This document shows positions 6,218-8,298 of a DNA stretch of 8,298 bases, piece after piece. Under the pieces are notes generated by a model that saw nothing but the letters and a program-made list of their open reading frames with translations, ran no database searches and was not told the DNA's origin. Position 1 is the first letter of the stretch. The number at the start of each line of letters is the position of its first letter. The DNA comes from an uncultured Synechococcus sp. GTDB lineage: Bacteria > Cyanobacteriota > Cyanobacteriia > PCC-6307 > Cyanobiaceae. A program made the translations under genes and the position numbers. The DNA is taken from contig CAJWZN010000057.1 in NCBI GenBank assembly GCA_913050105.1, positions 1 to 8,298 on the forward strand. The letters are read 5' to 3'.

Positions 6218-7159
6218 CTAGATCCCGCTGGGCAGCCGGCGGGTGAGGTTCCTCAGTTTTCTCAGGGCCTTCAGCTCCACCTGACGGACCCGCTCTCGAG
6301 ACACCTCCATCAACCGACCGATTTCGGCCAAGGTGTGGCGTTCCTGCCCCTCGAGGCCGAAACGCATTTTCAGAACGTGCTGCTCCTGCTCGCTGAGATG
6401 ACTGAGCCAGCGACCCAGTTGCTCATGGTGGATGCGCTGCTCAACAAGATCGAGCGGTTCCTCTAGCGATGAATCAGCAATCAGATCGCCGAGGAAACTG
6501 CGACCTTCCTCCCCGTTAACCGGTGCATCAAGACTGCTGGTGGTGAGTGCCTGCCGCAGGAGCGAATCCAGTTCATCCAGAGGGATATCCATCGCTTCAG
6601 CGATTTCAATCCTGCTGGGCATGGCTCCAAGCTTGTGCGCGAGATCAAGACTCACCTTCCGGATCGTCGTGAGGCGCTCACTGAGATGAACCGGGAGGCG
6701 AATCGTGCGGGACTGACAGGCGATGGCGCGAGTCATGCTCTGACGAATCCACCAGAAGGCATAGGTGGAGAACTTGTAACCACGGGTGGGATCAAATTTC
6801 TCAACGGCTCTCTCAAGCCCCAGGGACCCCTCCTGGATCAGGTCGAGCAACTCCAGACCCTTGCCCTGATATTTCTTGGCAACACTGACAACCAGGCGCA
6901 GGTTCGCCTTCATCATCCGCTCTTTCGCACGGCGACCGATCCGCAGCATCCGGCGCTGCTTGCCGTCGAGCTCCCCTTCTTCGAACGTTCTTTTTCCATC
7001 CTCGGTGAGGGCCATCATCGACTGCACCTGGTTGCCGAGTTCGATTTCTTCGGCGGGGGTCAGCAAAGGGATGCGACCGATGGTGGCCAGGTACCAACTC
7101 ACAGGGTCGCTGCTGCGGCGCCGCTGGGACTCGATGGGTTTCGATGCTGTGGAAACCAT
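6218..7159 (-). CDS. Group 2 (RpoD-like) RNA polymerase sigma factor
   Basis: 313-residue sigma-70 family protein that gives RNA polymerase its promoter specificity. Seen: region 1.2 (DPVSWYLATIGRIPLLTPAEE, about 18-38). Region 2 has ANLRLVVSVAKKYQGKGLELLDLIQEG (85-111) for core binding and FDPTRGYKFSTYAFWWIRQSMTRAI (122-146) for -10 recognition and melting. Region 3 follows (about 155-235). Region 4 ends in the helix-turn-helix HTLAEIGRLMEVSRERVRQVELKALRKLR (275-303) for the -35 box. It lacks the long acidic region 1.1 and non-conserved insert of the primary sigma factor, which places it in group 2, the non-essential RpoD paralogues that cyanobacteria carry in several copies for stress, light or nitrogen responses. 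I cannot say which paralogue it is, so no symbol is given. ATG start at 7159; no clear Shine-Dalgarno. Confidence 0.94.
   Translation of the reverse strand: MVSTASKPIESQRRRSSDPVSWYLATIGRIPLLTPAEEIELGNQVQSMMALTEDGKRTFEEGELDGKQRRMLRIGRRAKERMMKANLRLVVSVAKKYQGKGLELLDLIQEGSLGLERAVEKFDPTRGYKFSTYAFWWIRQSMTRAIACQSRTIRLPVHLSERLTTIRKVSLDLAHKLGAMPSRIEIAEAMDIPLDELDSLLRQALTTSSLDAPVNGEEGRSFLGDLIADSSLEEPLDLVEQRIHHEQLGRWLSHLSEQEQHVLKMRFGLEGQERHTLAEIGRLMEVSRERVRQVELKALRKLRNLTRRLPSGI
6224..6260 (+). terminator. Possible pdhA terminator inside the sigma gene
   Basis: Starting 23 bases after the pdhA stop, CCCGCTGG-GCAG-CCGGCGGG (6224-6243) forms an 8-bp stem with a 4-base loop, with a T-G wobble at the sixth pair. 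Directly behind it is TGAGG-TT-CCTCA (6244-6255), then G and TTTT (6257-6260). On the plus-strand RNA the odd pair is a G-U wobble. On the sigma-gene RNA it becomes a C-A mismatch, so the structure favours the pdhA direction. It overlaps the last codons of the sigma gene, so coding constraint may explain part of it. Confidence 0.4.
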
Positions 7160-7210
7160 TCGCGCTGACGCCGATGGGATGCGGAGACTTTCTTATGAAG
7201 AGACAAAAAA

Positions 7211-7225
7211 GTGATTTGTTTTCAC
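7211..7225. promoter_or_regulatory. GTGA-N7-TCAC dyad upstream of the sigma gene
   Basis: GTGATTTGTTTTCAC has symmetric GTGA/TCAC arms with a 7-base centre, 52 bases upstream of the sigma-gene ATG. It resembles a CRP/FNR-family half-site pair, but the classical CRP centre is 6 bases, so the match is imperfect. The NtcA pattern GTA-N8-TAC is not met. Confidence 0.2.
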
Positions 7226-7405
7226 CATCCCTTCAGATTCAAGACAGCAAATCGAAACACTTCATCTTTCCGACAGATTTGCCTCACTGAACTCGGGATG
7301 TTGAAAAGTCACTTATTTGTTTCGACCAGCAACAGATCATGTTGAATGCAACACAATTGCGTGAAAAATCAACAATTAACATCGACTTTTTTGATGGCAT
7401 CTTTT

Positions 7406-7424
7406 GTGCGATGCAGCACTTTTT
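7406..7424 (+). terminator. Weak terminator-like hairpin ahead of mnmA
   Basis: GTGC-GATGCA-GCAC forms a 4-bp stem followed directly by five T, 71 bases before the mnmA ATG. The stem is short for an intrinsic terminator. It could attenuate mnmA transcription or end a short RNA from the gap, or be chance. Confidence 0.2.
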
Positions 7425-7495
7425 GATGTCTTGCTGTTCGGGTGAAGCTCCCCCACCCCTCGAGAACTCACACTGGTGAAAGGACGGCACATCCG

Positions 7496-8298
7496 ATGAG
7501 CAGCCTCACCCGCACCTCCGACCGCCCTTCGACCGTCGCTGGGCAAGCGGCTCTTGAGCGTCTGCGCCACTGGCCCGGCGAGCATCGCGTGGCAGTGGGG
7601 CTTTCGGGAGGAGTGGACAGCTCATTGACCGCAGCTCTGCTTGTGGAAGCCGGCTGGGAGGTGGAAGGCCTCACCCTTTGGCTGATGAGCGGCAAGGGAG
7701 CCTGCTGTGCCGAAGGACTTGTGGACGCCGCCGGCATCTGTGAACAGCTGAGCATCCCTCACCACGTCGTGGACACCCGAGCAACCTTCCAGCGGGAAAT
7801 CGTTAATCGGCTGGTGGATGGCTACCGCGATGGAGTCACACCATTGCCCTGCTCCCAGTGCAACCGCTCGGTGAAGTTCGGGCCGATGCTGGACTGGGCA
7901 TCCAATGAGCGTGGCTTGCCACGCATTGCCACCGGCCATTACGCCCGGGTCCGCCATGGCGGAGATCACGGTCGTCATCAGCTGCTGCGTGGCCTCGATA
8001 GCCGCAAAGACCAGAGCTACTTCCTTTACGACCTCCCGCAGGATGTGCTGGGACGCATCGTTTTTCCACTGGGTGAGCTGACCAAGCCTGATACCCGTCT
8101 CGAAGCCCAACGCCACGGTCTGCGCACAGCCAAAAAACCGGAAAGCCAGGATCTCTGCCTGGCGGATCACCACGGCTCAATGCGAGCCTTTCTCGACGCC
8201 TACCTCTCGCCAAGAGATGGAGAGATCGTCCTGGCTGACGGGACCGTTCTGGGTCACCACGACGGCATTGAACACTTCACGATCGGTCAGCGCAAAGG
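7496..8298 (+). CDS. mnmA: tRNA-specific 2-thiouridylase MnmA (3' end cut by window)
   Basis: First 267 residues of the enzyme (also called TrmU) that puts sulfur on C2 of the wobble uridine (U34) of tRNA-Lys, -Glu and -Gln, using ATP to adenylate the base and a persulfide as sulfur donor. Seen: the PP-loop ATP site SGGVDSS (37-43), LPCSQCNRSVKFGPM (117-131) with C122 at the first catalytic cysteine position, ATGHYAR (145-151), KDQSYFLYDLP (171-181), and PESQDLCLAD (215-224) with C221 at the second catalytic cysteine. The visible part ends FTIGQRK, a conserved motif of the C-terminal half. The start is ATG 7496, where AGGA lies 11 bases upstream, slightly far. The N-terminus has about 30 residues before the core strand, a little long for the family. 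The gene is intact up to the edge; full length is usually about 360-400 residues. Confidence 0.96.
   Translation, partial: MSSLTRTSDRPSTVAGQAALERLRHWPGEHRVAVGLSGGVDSSLTAALLVEAGWEVEGLTLWLMSGKGACCAEGLVDAAGICEQLSIPHHVVDTRATFQREIVNRLVDGYRDGVTPLPCSQCNRSVKFGPMLDWASNERGLPRIATGHYARVRHGGDHGRHQLLRGLDSRKDQSYFLYDLPQDVLGRIVFPLGELTKPDTRLEAQRHGLRTAKKPESQDLCLADHHGSMRAFLDAYLSPRDGEIVLADGTVLGHHDGIEHFTIGQRK

Larger units (their letters stand above)
7160..7495. promoter_or_regulatory. AT-rich divergent region between sigma gene and mnmA
   Basis: 336 bases without a supported gene. By hand count 7201-7440 is about 39% GC, far below the flanking genes. It must carry the promoters of the sigma gene (leftward) and mnmA (rightward), but I find no well-spaced consensus -35/-10 pair on either strand. 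Contents: a GTGA-N7-TCAC dyad (7211-7225), three CAACA words with one TGTTG (7330-7374), a near-direct repeat ACTTTTTTGATG/ACTTTTTGATG (7385-7396, 7418-7428), and three short stems before mnmA. No tRNA, known riboswitch or good small ORF is seen. Confidence 0.6.

Noticed and set aside
6635..7168. 177-codon plus-strand open frame antisense to the sigma gene
   Set aside because: The sigma regions are intact on the minus strand and this product matches no family I know.
7317..7330. TTTCGACC resembling a tRNA T-loop
   Set aside because: No T-stem pairing flanks it and no acceptor or anticodon arm can be built around it.
7284..7490. 68-codon minus-strand open frame in the sigma-mnmA gap
   Set aside because: Its composition is uneven, it has no convincing ribosome-binding site or domain, and it starts just 6 bases before the divergent mnmA ATG. 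It is most likely chance.
7622..8173. 183-codon minus-strand open frame antisense to mnmA
   Set aside because: mnmA carries the PP-loop and both catalytic cysteines in the plus frame; the antisense product has no recognisable motif.

Overview
The window is a stretch of conserved, chromosomal housekeeping genes, most likely from a marine picocyanobacterium (Synechococcus/Cyanobium lineage). The main evidence is an Ftn2/ZipN (ARC6-type) division protein, which is restricted to cyanobacteria and plastids, next to a picocyanobacterial-looking pyruvate dehydrogenase E1 alpha gene, a primary-like group 2 sigma factor, and an S16 protein with a long Ala/Lys tail. Coding DNA is GC-rich by eye. The one long intergenic gap is about 39% GC over 7201-7440.

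Layout. Positions 42-5014 hold four genes on the minus strand, read right to left: ftn2, ffh, rpsP and phoH. The gaps are 58, 77 and 8 bases and no convincing intrinsic terminator lies between them, so they could be partly co-transcribed. The theme is division, membrane targeting of nascent proteins, and the ribosome. From a 100-base divergent promoter region (5015-5114), pdhA runs on the plus strand to 6200. It converges on a group 2 sigma factor gene (6218-7159, minus strand) with only 17 bases between stop codons. A 336-base AT-rich gap (7160-7495) then separates the sigma gene from the divergently transcribed mnmA, which runs off the right edge.

How the genes relate. Ffh is the SRP GTPase, S16 is a 30S assembly protein, and PhoH is the YbeZ-type ATPase linked to rRNA metabolism. 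MnmA thiolates the wobble uridine of tRNAs. PdhA feeds acetyl-CoA synthesis. The sigma factor directs RNA polymerase to alternative promoters. These are core functions; I see no mobile element, CRISPR array, toxin-antitoxin pair, defence island or tRNA/rRNA gene.

I found no undescribed multigene system. The items worth a second look are small: a palindrome over the pdhA ribosome-binding site and start codon, a hairpin pair inside the 3' end of the sigma gene that could terminate pdhA, a 27-bp in-frame repeat in ffh, and several weak inverted or direct repeats in the sigma-mnmA gap.
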